A stretch of 64,000 bases of DNA, taken from Maylandia zebra. Its lineage: Eukaryota > Chordata > Actinopteri > Cichliformes > Cichlidae. Made by a program: the position numbers and the translations under genes. Under the pieces are notes generated by a model, which had not been told where the DNA came from, did no database searches, and saw only the letters and a program-made list of their open reading frames with translations. Positions 48,482 to 60,558 of the stretch are shown one piece after another (the stretch's first letter is position 1; each line of letters starts with the position of its first letter). The stretch spans positions 22,030,529-22,094,528 of the forward strand of contig NC_135185.1 of NCBI RefSeq assembly GCF_041146795.1, written 5' to 3'.

Positions 48482-49430
48482 CTCCCTTTTATCATCTTCA
48501 ATGCCCTGTACCAACATAGAGCAGGGGAGCTATCTGAACACTGCTCCAACAGAGGTCGATCATCTTGTTAATAATTTTGCCTCCTCACTAAGTATGACTC
48601 TGGTTACTGTAGCTCATGTGAAAAAGAGATCCTCAAATCAAAAGTACTTGACTCTGTGGTATAACTCTCAAACACGCACCTTAAAGCAGATAACTTATAA
48701 GCTGGAGACAAAATGGCGTAAAACAAAGTTAGAAGATCATCTTTTTGCTTTAGTTTGCTGCATTATAAGAAAGCCCTCTGTAAAGCTAGAACATCTTTCT
48801 ATTCATCACTGATTAAAGAAAATAAGAACAACCCAAGGTTTCTCTTCAGCACTGTAGCCAGGCTGACAAAAAATCAGAGCTCTTTTGACTCAACCGTTCC
48901 TTTAATGTTAACTAGAAATGACTTCATGAACTTCTTCACAAATAAAATTTGAACCATTAGAGAAAAAATACTCATAATCGTCTCACAGATGTAACATTAT
49001 CTACAGCAACTTTCAGTGCCATTAATATTCATATAGAGTCTTTTTCTCCAGTTGGTCTTTCTGAGTTAACTTCAGTAACTGCTTCCTCAAATCATCAGCA
49101 TGTCTTTTGGACCCCATTCCTACAAGACTGCGCAAAGAAGTCCTGCCATTAATTAATGCTTCAATCTTAAACATGATCAACCTGTCTCTAGTAATCGGCT
49201 ATGTGCCACAGGCCTTCAAGCTGGCAGTAGTTAAACAGTTACTTAAAAAGCCTTCTCTTGACCCAGCAGTCTTTGCCAGTTAGTCTTAGCTTTCTTTCAT
49301 GTCAAACATTCTTGAAAGAGTAGTTGTCAAACAGCTAACAGATCATCTGCAGAGGAATGGCTTATTTGAAGAGTTTCAGTCATGTTTCAGAGCTCATCAC
49401 AGCACAGAAACAGAATCTTCTTATAGCCTC
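48482..49430 (+). mobile_element. L2-type LINE fragment (U5)
   Basis: Same truncated copy; hAT-like remnant from 49,431. Confidence 0.85.
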
Positions 49431-49498
49431 CAGTGTTGGGGAGTAACGGAATACATGTAACGGCAACGAAGAACAGAGGTAACCACGCACTAAATATA

Positions 49499-49619
49499 AT
49501 AATAATAATGATAATGGATTGGATTTATATAGCGCTTTTCAAGGCACCCAAAGCGCTTTACAATGCCACTATTCATTCACTCTCGCATTCACACACTGGT
49601 GGAGGCAAGCTACGGTTTG
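49499..49619 (+). mobile_element. 121 bp retroposon-like insert (U5)
   Basis: Same insert, same position and same flanking TATA as at 37,271 in U3, so copied with the cassette. Confidence 0.8.
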
Positions 49620-49868
49620 TATACACACAAAAGTAACAAGAAAATGGCAGACAGGAGGGAGACACAGCTGACCCTAATTAGACAAGACAACAGTGATGCA
49701 AAACCCAAAACACTGAACACTGGACGTGGGTGTTTTAAAAGAGGTAAAAGAGGAAATACAAGACAGAAAGCCACAATTCCCAGAATAAAACTTAAAACAA
49801 AAACAGAAAACACTGGGTCGCAGTGTAACTGCTGAAGCTCTACTCTGAGCAGTGGTCAGGGTCAAGTG

Positions 49869-50310
49869 ATGTTTCCAGTAACTCAGGTTATAATGTTTGG
49901 CTTTCTGAGTCAAGGTGAGAGTTTTTTTATTTGTTTGTTTTTAATTCTGTTTGTGCTGCTCATGTTTCTCTGATTTAACCTGATACATTTTCTGTTGTTT
50001 TTTCCTCAAGATTCACATCATTTTAGTCCTCATTTCAAAGTCATTTGCCAAAAGTTTTCTAACTCTGTTAAGCCAAGCCTGTAAGGGACTGTGACCATCA
50101 GCACCACAGGGAGTTGCTGAACTTAGTACCTTTAGAAACCTGGACAGCCTCCCAAACTCAGGAACTCCATCTTGACTCCAAGGCAGTAGATCTGGTTCTC
50201 AGTACACTTTATCCACCAGTGATCTTCAGGCAGTAGATGCTGCAGATTATTACTGTGGGTTACCATGGTAGTGAAGTGTTTACACAATGATTCATGGCTG
50301 CATAAAAAAT
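49869..50310 (+). pseudogene. Pseudo-V2 (U5)
   Basis: Same lesions as the other copies; C-A scrap at 49,831-49,863 (minus). Confidence 0.92.
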
Positions 50311-50370
50311 TTCTTCACTTTGGCTGAAGGCTGCAGGTGTAGAGTTTTTCAACTGCAATGAGAATAACTA

Positions 50371-50371
50371 G

Positions 50372-50405
<34 letters not shown>

Positions 50406-50410
50406 GCACG

Positions 50411-50471
<61 letters not shown>
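50371..50471. repeat. (CT)n(CA)n microsatellite (U5)
   Basis: Same structure as U3 and U4. Confidence 0.95.
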
Positions 50472-50477
<6 letters not shown>

Positions 50478-50594
50478 GTATTTGTTTGTAGGTTCTGTTT
50501 TGAATGCTTGCTGCGCTTCACTGATCCTAAACCAGTTTAAGAAGAACCAGCGGGAAACATCTGTGCAGAGTCTCTGACAGTGAGATTTTTCATA

Positions 50595-51069
50595 ATGATG
50601 ATGATGTTACTGACTTCACTGCTCATCACAATCATGCTCAGACTTCAAGGTGATGAGTGATGTGGTTCTGTTATATTCTCTGTTATGTTGTAATTTACAT
50701 CACACTGTCATTTTAACAAAGTAACATATTTTAATTTCCAGGATCAGATGCCAGTTCATCTGTGACTCAGTCTCCTGTGTTTAAAGCTGCTGCTGTGGGA
50801 CAGACGGTCTCTCTGAGCTGTAAAGCCAGTAAAGGAGTTGATAATGATCTCAGCTGGTATCTACAGAAACCTGGGCAGCCTCCCAAACTGCTGTTTTACA
50901 AAATCAGCAGCCGTGAATCTGGTACTCCGAGTCATTTCAGCAGCAGTGGATCTGAGCCTGAGTTCACTTTGACAATCAATGGAGTTCAGGCTGCAGATGC
51001 AGGAGATTACTACTGTATGGGAGCATATGTAGGACAGTGCACACAGTGATACAGAGTCGTACAAAAACC
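50595..51069 (+). CDS. Light-chain V3 gene with extra CDR3 cysteine (U5)
   Basis: Leader 50,595-50,649; V exon 50,742-51,041. CDR3 is MGAYVGQC as in U3, but FR1 has the AAAVGQTVSLSC form of U2 and the cysteine is followed by KAS. RSS is CACAGTG (51,042-51,048), 12 bp, ACAAAAACC (51,061-51,069). Confidence 0.94.
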
Positions 51070-52308
51070 TCCCTCAGTTACTATTTGCAGTGTTGCAGCT
51101 GTGAGCTTCTAATACAGACTCTGACATGCATCACTGGTTCACTGAGTCCACTTTCAGAGGTGGAAACTAAAATATGTATTCATTCCTGATCACATTATTA
51201 AGAAGATTTTAAATTAAGTAACACTGTTTAGAATCTGCAACATATTATGCTTATCTCACTACATTTTGTATTACTTCTAATTTGCTGTGGATAATAAGGT
51301 AATATGAAAATAATTTTGTTTATGCAGTACATTTTAAATCACAAAGTTATAGGGTGCTTCACATTTTAAATAAAATCAAATTATAAGAAATACTTTTTTA
51401 TATCACAGCATACATAAATACATATTTAAAACTAATTGGTGACAACAAGGTCAAAATTAAACCGCCACATGATCGGGATAACGAAAACTAGCAAAAATTG
51501 CAGAAAAATGTATTTGGTTAATTTTATTAATTTGATTAGTAAAATTTTAATATTAATTCTACAGTTTGCCAGAAGGCCACGAAGGGAAGCAAGAGAACAT
51601 GTGTTGTTCTTTGATGATACTTTGAGTCAGATTTTTGCAGTATTAATTCCTTGAGAAAACAGACTGGATGGGCTTAGAGGCTCAAAATCCAAGTCTTAGT
51701 CAAAAAACTTGCACAGAAAATTCATCTAGTCATCAAAACCAAATATTGAACCCAGACCCTGTACACAGTTTTTAACTTAATCAGCTACTTTGATTTGAAC
51801 TTAACAATGATTGCATTCCATACATGAACATGTTGTTTGTATTTGTTTTTTCAGTTTCCTACCACAGGGTTGGAATCAGGTGTTAAAGTTGGATTTGGGA
51901 GGTTGAAAGTTCAGCTGTAGCAGGGCAGCAGCGACTTTACATTTTGCAACATATAAGACCATATTACATTCGTGATGGAAAATTTTCCAACTCTTCACCA
52001 GTATAAAGCTGGATTTTAGTTGGTATCTTTATCTTTTGTTTCAAAGGTCAACAGCAATCGCTGACTTTGCACACAAATAAGCCTTTAAAAGCTTCTCCCC
52101 AAGAACAAAACAAAAGTGATTTTTCTTAAGCTGTGATTTTATTTTGTGATTTTTACTTTTATTACACCCTTTTTTAAAGTCGACATGGATAATATTAGCT
52201 GATAAACTTAGCATGCACATCATTAGAAAGTCAAATGTTTGCAGAAATATCGCAACAGCAGAAACATATAAAACACATCATATGCAGACAGGAAGTGTTG
52301 CTGAAGCT

Positions 52309-52631
52309 CTACTCTGAGCAGTGGTCAGGGTCCAGGGTTTGAGTGACGGGACTCTGTCCACTCAGACTGGCCTCACAGCTCACTGAGCCCGCCTTCCTCC
52401 ACTGGTCTGCAGAGAGGCTCAGGGTGCTGCTCCAGCTGTAGCGGCCGTCTGTCCCCAAGACCTCCAGGCTGGTTGAAACCCCTGAGGATGTGCTGGTGCT
52501 CCCCACCTTCCAGCCCAAATTCCAGTTTGAGGGGAAGCCCCCGGTGGCCAAACACACCACAGTGGCACTACTCTGTTTGTCTTCCTCTTTGGATGGAGGG
52601 AGGACAGTGAGGGTGGGCCTCACCACACCCG
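52309..52631 (-). CDS. Light-chain constant exon, C-A (U5)
   Basis: The CL exon is intact; VTQTLDPDHCSE and DQWRKAG as in U3. AATAAA on the minus strand at 52,138-52,143. Confidence 0.96.
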
Positions 52632-52829
52632 CTGGAGGAGAAAAGGTTGAAGATAACCCAAAAAAGAGATACAAATGTACAAACATAGGAATAAATATAT
52701 ATTTAGTGATTATTGATCAAACCTTTATTATTTCATGATGTTTTACAGTTAATAACTTGACCCTGTGATAATTTTCTTATTTGAAACTGACAAAGCTAAA
52801 GCACTCATGAGAATACAGTTAAAACTTCA

Positions 52830-52849
52830 CATCTGTTTCTTTCACTTCC
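52830..52849 (-). promoter_or_regulatory. Candidate Ets/IRF site plus E-box (U5 J-C intron)
   Basis: Minus strand reads GGAAGTGAAAGAAACAGATG. Confidence 0.6.
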
Positions 52850-53270
52850 TTTAAACTTCATTTGAAATTGATCAACCATGAACACAAAATTGATCTAAAT
52901 ATACTGAGTTAATTTCTTTTTTCTAACATAAGTCGACAAAACATAATTCAATATTTGTTTTTATTTTATAATTCCTGAGTAAAAATACATTTTAAATCAA
53001 AGTCAGCTAAAAAGTCACTATCACAGATTTTATTATTGTAACCGGATAATATTTAAAGTGAAATGAACCCAAAAAACCATCAAAATTTGTTTTCTGTAAG
53101 TTCAGTTCCTTAAAAGACCGAATGAATATTGATTTAAGAAAAGTTCTTCCAAAATGTTGCCATGACATTAATAATAATCACTGAATTTAATTAAAGTTCT
53201 GTTTAATAGATTGATTTAAATGCTTAATAAATACTATGTTTATCAAAAATTACGAATTTCTGGTACTTAC

Positions 53271-53347
53271 AGCCAACGATGAGTTTGGTTCCTCCACCAA
53301 AAGTGTTCCACAGTGATACAAACTGATTAAGTGGCCGTACAAAAACC
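53271..53347 (-). CDS. Light-chain J segment with 23-RSS (U5)
   Basis: Coding J spans 53,271-53,308, [15 protein letters not shown] is CACTGTG (53,309-53,315), 23 bp with one spacer change (ATCAGT for ATGAGT in J sense), GGTTTTTGT (53,339-53,347). Confidence 0.95.
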
Positions 53348-53983
53348 TCCTGCACTCTGAACAAACCTCTAACCACTGAAAATGAACCTTTTTTTCAAGT
53401 AAAACATCACAGTACACCTGATTAAATGCAGAAGATGATTTGACTAAAGTGACTAAAAATTATTTAATGAATTTAAATCATAATTGTCATTACTGTATTT
53501 TGAGTATTAAGAACTGAACGACAAAACGGAATTTTCACATTACACATATAAATTTTTTAAAACACACAAAACACTGATTAAAACAGCAACGAGAAATGCC
53601 TCAAAAAAGCATGAATTGTGAAACTATGACAATATACTTAAGAACGTTATACAGGTATATTGTATTTATGATATCAAAATCAAAAATGAGCATACAGACC
53701 AGAGTGCCATTTTAATCCAGGTGTTAAAAATACGTAAATATGTTTCCAAATATGTTTTTCTCTATGGCATAAAATTATTAATGGTATTAATTCAATCAAT
53801 TATTCTTCTGACTTTGTGCCTACGTTGCCTTCAGTGTGTTGAGAGCAGAGAAATGATTTCCATAGAGAGGAGGCTTTGCATCATCAGCTGATCCTCCAGA
53901 GAACTGAGAAGGTTTATAGTCCTGTGAGTTCAACACTGCAGGACTCACATCTGTCAGTCAACACAGCAGAAAGCACAACCACC

Positions 53984-54482
53984 ATGACTCTCATCACCAT
54001 CCTCATCTGGACGCTGACCTGCTGCTGTTTTACAGGTTCATTCACTCAGCAACATTTCAAACATGATGTGCTGCTTTTTCTCTCATTGATTTCTGCTGAT
54101 AAATGAATGATTTGTTTCTGTCTGCAGGATGCAGCGGTCAGGTGACTGTGACTCAACCTCCAGTAGTGACATCTACTCCTGGATCCACTGTCACTCTGAC
54201 CTGTAGGACCAGCCAAGATGTTTACAGAGATTTTGATGATGATGATTATGTATTCTGGTATCAGCAGAAGTCTGGACAGACTCCAAAGCTCCTGATAAGA
54301 TATGCGAAAACGCTTCAGTCAGGAACACCAACTCGATTTAGTGGCAGTGGAAGCAGCTCTGACTTCTCTATGACCATCAGTGGAGTTCAGACTGAAGATG
54401 CAGCAGTTTACTACTGTCAGAGTTCACATGAAATAAACAGTGCTTGGGTGTTCACACAGTGATTTGTACTCGTACAAAAACC
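53984..54482 (+). CDS. Light-chain V1 gene, intact (U6)
   Basis: Leader 53,984-54,035; V exon 54,128-54,454. CDR1 [12 protein letters not shown] as in U4; CDR3 [14 protein letters not shown]2 region has AKTLQSG. RSS is CACAGTG (54,455-54,461), 12 bp, ACAAAAACC (54,474-54,482). Octamer-like CTTTGCAT at 53,874-53,881. It can join the U5 J by inversion, or the plus-strand J at 58,314 by deletion. Confidence 0.95.
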
Positions 54483-54654
54483 TCCCTCAGTCAGACTGCA
54501 GAGAAACTGAGCTGGTACAGCAGAAACTGACTGCAGCTGCTGAAGAGGAAGAAACTCTGACACAGACCAGTGAACACAGAGCTGACAGTAACCTCACCAA
54601 GCACTAAATACTCATCTACACTTCTTTTGGGGAATTCTGAAATATTCACTCCCT

Positions 54655-55337
54655 TTTATCATTTTCAATGCCCTTTACCAACATAGAGCAGGGCAGCTAC
54701 CTGAACACTGCTCCAACAGAGGTCGATCATCTTGTTAATAATTTTGCCTCCTCACTAAGTATGACTCTGGTTACTGTAGCTCATGAGAAAAAGAGATCCT
54801 CAAATCAAAAGTACTTGACTCTGTGGTATAACTCTCAAACACGCACCTTAAAGCAGATAACTTATAAGCTGGAGACAAAATGGCATAAAACAAAGTTAGA
54901 AGATCATCTTTTAGCTTTAGTTTGCTGCATTATAAGAAAGCCCTCTGTAAAGCTAGAACATCTTTCTATTCATCACTGATTAAAGAAAATAAGAACAACC
55001 CAAGGTTTCTCTTCAGCACTGTAGCCAGGCTGACAAAAAATCAGAGCTCTTTTGACTCAACCGTTCCTTTAATGTTAACTAGAAATGACTTCATGAACTT
55101 CTTCACAAATAAAATTTGAACCATTAGAGAGAAAAAATACTCATAATCGTCTCACAGATGTAACATTATCTACAGCAACTTTCAGTGCCATTAATATTCA
55201 TATAGTCTTTTTCTCCAGTTGGTCTTTCTGAGTTAACTTCAGTAACTGCTTCCTCAAACCATCAACGTGTCTTTTAGACCCCATTCCTACAAGACTGCGC
55301 AAAGAAGTCCTGCCATTAATTAATGCTTCAATCTTAA
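54655..55337 (+). mobile_element. L2-type LINE fragment (U6), cut at TTAA
   Basis: Same LINE copy, ending at TTAA (55,334-55,337) inside what is continuous LINE sequence in the other cassettes. Confidence 0.85.
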
Positions 55338-55500
55338 CTCATTCACTGCCAGCCATTTACAAATCAGGTAACTCCCCACTGCCAGGGTTTTTGAGCATTT
55401 TTACTCATTTTTGAAGAGCCACAGAAGTTAAGTTTTTCAATTGACGTCTATAGACGTCAATGGCAGTATTTTTTACAGCTACAAATGCAGGCATATTCTG
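55338..55500 (+). mobile_element. TTAA-inserted DNA element end (piggyBac-like)
   Basis: It starts CTCATTCACTGCCAGCC right after TTAA and contains the perfect 20 bp palindrome TTGACGTCTATAGACGTCAA (55,441-55,460) followed by TGGCAGT. This fits widespread TTAA-target non-autonomous elements in fish. The far end was not found. Confidence 0.5.
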
Positions 55501-57019
55501 CAAACATTTCCTCGAATTTAAAAAGTAAAAGCAATATTGTGTTTTCTGTCAACAGCACCCTGGATTGGAAAAGAAAATAGATGCACTTGTATCTGCATAC
55601 AATTTCATTTTATGCACTTACATTTTTGCCTCAAATTTGTAAAATTAAATTTTGACTGAACATTGTGATGAAGGATAATGCACTATGTCTTTATTTAACG
55701 CCAAAAATATGCTTATATCTGCAAGACTAACATAGTGCCTGCAAATTTATGAATTTATATGAGCGCTAATCTGGGTTTTTGGTGATGAAATTATTTTCTG
55801 TGTTTAAAGTATTTCTGATCTATTAAACAGTTGTAAGTCAGAGTGTGAATGAGGATGGTGATGGGAGTCATGGTGGAACTGCTGGAACATGTTGGACATG
55901 CTTTTAGCATGATCAGCAATTTTACAGATCATGTTACATTGTAAACGTAACATGACCTTTAATATTATTATTACTATTATCATTATTATATTTAAACAGC
56001 CACCTTTGTCAGGAAATGTGAACAGAACATAACTTGGTGTAAGAATTTTTAAAATCCCTATTTCAAAATTCAGACAAAATTCATGTAACACAATCATTCA
56101 ACCTAAATCTGTAATTTGTACTTAGTGAGGTTAGAGTCAGCAAAACACTCTCCAGTATCTACAGCCTGTATATCACTGATGATTAAAGATGAACTTTTCT
56201 TAAACTGGTAAAACTGGCAATCATTCAAAACAAAACCCATACAGTCAAACCAATATCGTGTTTGCACGAGAGAAAATTTGTGTGTGAAATGCAAAGTGAA
56301 ATAATTATTCAGCTTTGTTACATTAGTGACCTGATGAACCTGTTAAAAAACAAAATCTCAGAAAACTCTTATAACATCAGACTGTTCACACCCTACATAA
56401 GATCAGTGATACTTGAGTTTTTGTTGCATCTTCATAAGAAATAATTTTTAATTGAAAGCACTAACATTGTGCTTTGAAACAGATCAAATATTATTAGATC
56501 ATCCAAATTATTACACGGATTTTTACTGTATTTCCTAACATAGAAAATTTATTTGTTATTGGTATTTTTTTTTAATTTTTAGAAATCTCACAGAAAAGAT
56601 TTATCGGATTCACTAAGTCTAATTTTGATGGTTATAATTGTGTTGCTTATAAATCTTTCACAGACATTAAAAAGAAATGCCCGAGGCCTCTGTTTGAGGC
56701 TGTGGAGTTTTCTTTTTCTTTTCCCTTTTTTCTTATTTTATTGGGAATCTTAAACCAGTCAGTGAAAAAAAATAAGGTGACATTTAGATTGCCATATCTT
56801 TTGTATCTGGTGATATTTGATAGCAGGGAAAAGTAGAATGTTTTCATTTTCAGTTTTAATAACTGAAATGTGTACTTGAGTAAGAACTGTTTTGTTTTGT
56901 GGTAATTAAATGGGAACATAAATGAATTATGTGGTGTCTTTAGATTCTTTAAAATATCTTTCAATAAATTAAACTTCAGAAATACAGTAAATAATGATTA
57001 TTATTGCTTGCTTAAGTCT
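55501..57019. other. Spacer between forward and reverse cassettes
   Basis: AT-rich sequence that breaks the array. Apart from the V2-like relic at about 56,125-56,195 I recognise nothing. The open frames here are not convincing. Confidence 0.5.
56125..56195 (-). pseudogene. Ancient V2-like FR3 relic
   Basis: Minus strand reads SLIISDIQAVDTGE, close to [14 protein letters not shown] of the intact V2 genes. The following Tyr-Tyr-Cys is degraded and there is no RSS. It is a short match and could be chance. Confidence 0.4.
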
Positions 57020-57133
57020 TTAAGTGCTCATCAGCTGTGTGTTCACTGGTCTGTGTCAGTGTTTCTTCCTCTTCAGCAGCTGCAGTCAGTTCCTGCTGTA
57101 ACAGCTCAGTGTCTCTGCAGTCTGACTGATGGA

Positions 57134-57632
57134 GGTTTTTGTATGACTACAAATCACTGTGTGAACACCCAAGCACTGTTTATTTCATGGGCACTCTGAC
57201 AGTAGTAAACTGCTGCATCTTCAGCCTGAACTCCACTGATGGTCATTGCTGCGTCCACTCCATCTCCTCGGCCAGAGAATCGAGAAGAAAATTCACTTGT
57301 GGGTTTTGTACCCAAGTAAATGACCAACTTTGGAGCTGCTCCAGATTTCTGCTGATACCAAGCTACTCTACTATCTCCATCTGTCCAAGTATAAACTTTT
57401 GGATTGGTCCTACAGGTCAGAGTGACAGTGTTTCCAGGAGTAAATGTCACTACTGGAGGTTGAGTCACAGTCACCTGACCGCTGCATCCTGCAGACAAAA
57501 ACAAATCATTCATTTATCAGCAGAAATCAATGAGAGAAAAAGCAGCACATCATGTTGGAAATGTTGCTGAGTGAATGAACCTGTAAAACAGCAGCAGGTC
57601 AGCGTCCAGATGAGGATGGTGATGAGAGTCAT
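57134..57632 (-). CDS. Light-chain V1 gene, intact, diverged (I1)
   Basis: Leader exon 57,581-57,632; V exon 57,162-57,488, both on the minus strand. CDR1 [15 protein letters not shown]2 and FR3 are unlike the other V1 genes ([26 protein letters not shown]). CDR3 [14 protein letters not shown] is CACAGTG (57,155-57,161), 12 bp, ACAAAAACC (57,134-57,142). Octamer ATGCAAAG at 57,744-57,751 is the reverse of CTTTGCAT. It shares orientation with the J-C groups of U1 to U5 (deletional joining) and opposes its own J at 58,314 (inversional joining). Confidence 0.94.
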
Positions 57633-58274
57633 GGTGGTTGTGCTTTCTGCTGTGTTGACTGACAGATGTGAGTCCTGTGAGTCCTGCAGCGTTGAAGTCA
57701 CAGGACTATAAACCTTCTCAGTTCTCTGGAGGATCAGCTGATGATGCAAAGCCTCCTCTCTATGGAAATCATTTCTCTGCTCTCAACACACTGAAGGAAA
57801 CTTTGTGGCACAAAATCAAAAGAAAAATTGTTTGAACTAATACCATTAAAGATTTTATGGAATAGACGAAAATAATTGGAAACATATTTACATATTTTTA
57901 ACACCTGTGGGAGTCTGGTTTGTATGCTTACCTTTTGATTTTGGTATCAACAAATACAATATAACTGTAAAACTGTCTTCAGTATAGCCTCATAATTCAT
58001 GATTTTTTAAAAGTTTTTCTGTTTGCTGTTTTAAACAGTTTTTTGTTTGTTTGTTTGTGTGTGTTTTAAAAGTATGTTTAGGTTTATGTGAAAATTAAGT
58101 TTTGTCTTTCAGTTCTTAATACTAAAGATACAATTATGATAATTAAGATTTCAATTCATTAAATTAGTTTAAGTCACTTAAGTTAAATCATCTTATGCAT
58201 TTAATCAGGTGTACTGTGATGTTTTATATTAAAAGGTTCATTTTCAGTGGTTAGAGGTTTGTTCAGAGTGCAGG

Positions 58275-58351
58275 AGGTTTTGTACGGCCACTTAATGAGT
58301 TTGTATCACTGTGGAGGACTTTTGGTGGAGGAACCAAACTCATCGTTGGCT
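58275..58351 (+). CDS. Light-chain J segment with damaged nonamer (I1)
   Basis: Coding J spans 58,314-58,351, [12 protein letters not shown] with GTAAGTACC donor. Heptamer CACTGTG (58,307-58,313) and 23-bp spacer are intact. The nonamer has lost one T and reads AGGTTTTGT (58,275-58,283) instead of GGTTTTTGT. The first codon is arginine, not tryptophan or asparagine. Recombination efficiency is probably reduced. Confidence 0.9.
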
Positions 58352-58767
58352 GTAAGTACCAGAAATTCGTAATTTTTGAAAAATGTAGTATTTATTAAGC
58401 ATATTTTTAACCTACAAAACAGAACTTTGAACAAATTCAGTGATTATTATTAAGTTGTCACAATTTTGAAATGAACTTTTCTTAAATTAATATTCATTTA
58501 GTCTTTTACATAACACAAAACATCAAATTGTAATGTTCTTTTAGTTATTTTTGCTTCTTTCAATATTCTCTTGTTAAGATATTAAAAGCAGTGATAGTGA
58601 CGTTTTACTTCACTTTGATTTGAAATGTATTTTTACCACTGAATTTTAAAATAAAAACAAATATTGAATTATGTTTTGTGGAGTTCTGTTAGAATCCAAA
58701 ATAATTTTCTCAGTATATTTAGATCAATTTTGTGTTCATGGTTGATCAATTTCAAATGAAGTTTAAA

Positions 58768-58787
58768 GGAAGTGAAAGAAACAGATG
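58768..58787 (+). promoter_or_regulatory. Candidate Ets/IRF site plus E-box (I1 J-C intron)
   Basis: Plus strand reads GGAAGTGAAAGAAACAGATG, unchanged although much of the surrounding intron has diverged from the tandem copies. Confidence 0.65.
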
Positions 58788-58985
58788 TGAAGTTTTAACT
58801 GTATTCTCATGAGTGCTTTAGCTTTGTCAGTTTCAAATAAGAAAATTATCACAAGGTCAAGTTATTAACTGTAAAACATCATGAAATAATAAAGGTTTGA
58901 TCAGTAATTACTAAATATATATTTATTCCTGTGATTGTACATTTGTATCTCTTTTTTGGGTTATCTTCAACTTTTTCTCCTCCAG

Positions 58986-59308
58986 CGGGTGTGGTGAGAC
59001 CCACGCTCACTGTCCTCCCTCCATCCAAAGAGGAAGACAAACAGAGTAGTGCCACTGTGGTGTGTTTGGCCACCGGGGGCTTCCCCTCAAACTGGAATTT
59101 GGGCTGGAAGGTGGGGAGCACCAGCACATCCTCAGGGGTTTCAAACAGCCTGGAGGTCTTGGGGACAGACGGCCGCTACAGCTGGAGCAGCACCCTGAGC
59201 CTCTCTGCAGACCAGTGGAGGAAGGCGGGCTCAGTGAGCTGTGAGGCCAGTCTGAGTGGACAGAGCCCCGTCACTCAAACCCTGGACCCTGACCACTGCT
59301 CAGAGTAG
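58986..59308 (+). CDS. Light-chain constant exon, C-A (I1)
   Basis: Plus-strand copy of the C-A exon after acceptor TTTCTCCTCCAG. Intact, with GVSNSLEVLGTDG where other copies have GVSTSLEVL, and VTQTLDPDHCSE at the end. Polyadenylation signal AATAAA at 59,493-59,498. The J lies 634 bp upstream. Confidence 0.95.
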
Positions 59309-60558
59309 AGCTTCAGCAACACTTCCTGTCTGCATATGATGTGTTTTATATTTTGATGAAGCTACATGTTTCTGCTGTTGCGATATTTCTGCAAACATTT
59401 GACTTTCTAATGATGTGCATGCTAAGTTTATCAGTTAAAATTGTCCATGTTGTTTTTTAAAACCATTGTGTAAAGAAAAGTAAAAATCACAAAATAAAAT
59501 CACGGCTTAAGAAAAACCACTTTTGTTTTGCTCTTGGGGAGAAGCTTTTAAAGGCTTATTTGTGTGCAAAGTCAGCGATTGCTGTTGACCTTTGAAACAA
59601 AAAATAAAGATACCAATCAAAATCCAGCTTTATACGGTGAGGAGTTGGAAAATAGCCATCATGAATGGAACTTTGTCTTATTGCAAAATGTAGCTGAGTC
59701 TCTGCTGCCCCACTACAGCTGAACTTCCCACCTCCCAAATAAAACTTTAACACCTAATTCCAACCCTGTGGTAGGAAACTGATAAAACATTTTCATGCAT
59801 GAAGCACTATCATTGTTTAGTTCAAATCAAAGTAGATTAATTTTATTTAAGTTAAAAACTGTGTACAGGGTCTGGGTTCAGTATTGGGTTCTGATTACTA
59901 GACATATTTTCTGTGCAAGTTTTTTGACTAAGACTTGGATTTTGAGCCTCTAAGCCCATCCAGTCTGGTTTTTTCAAGGAATTAATACTGCAAAAATCTG
60001 ACTCAAAGTATCATCAAAGAACAACACATGTTCTCTTGCCTCCCTGTGTGGCCTTCTGGCAAACTGTAGAATTAATATTAAAATTTTACTAATCAAATTA
60101 ATAAAATTAACCAAATACATTTTTCTGCAATTTTTGCTAGTTTTCGTTATCCCGATCATGTGGCGGTTTAATTTTGACCTTGTTGTCACCAATTAGTTTT
60201 AAATATGTATTTATGTATGCTGTGATATAAAAAAGTATTTCTTATAATTTGATTTTATTTAAAATGTGAAGCACCCTATAACTTTGTGATTTAAAATGTA
60301 CTGTATAAACAAAATTATTTTCATATTACCTTATTATCCACAGCAAATTAGAAGTAATACAAAATGTAGTGAGATAAGCATAATATGTTGCAGATTCTAA
60401 ACAGTGTTACTTAATTTAAAATCTTCTTAATAATGTGATCAGGAATGAATACATATTTTAGTTTCCATCTCTGAAAGTGGACTCAGTGAACCAGTGATGC
60501 ATGTCAGAGTCTGTATCAGAAGCTCACAGCTGCAACACTGCAAATAGTAACTGAGGGA

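Larger units (their letters stand above)
47669..53836 (+). repeat. Tandem IgL cassette U5 (type b)
   Basis: About 6.17 kb; V3, C-A and the 121 bp insert follow U3, 12.22 kb away. Spacers hold nothing recognised. Confidence 0.92.
53837..55337 (+). repeat. Tandem IgL cassette U6, truncated
   Basis: Only V1 and the LINE are present. The cassette ends where a TTAA-flanked element starts inside the LINE; pseudo-V2, V3, C-A and J are missing. Confidence 0.9.

Noticed and set aside
55804-56097. 97-codon minus-strand frame with His/Ser-rich end
   Set aside because: AT-rich spacer, no motif, no splice or promoter context.
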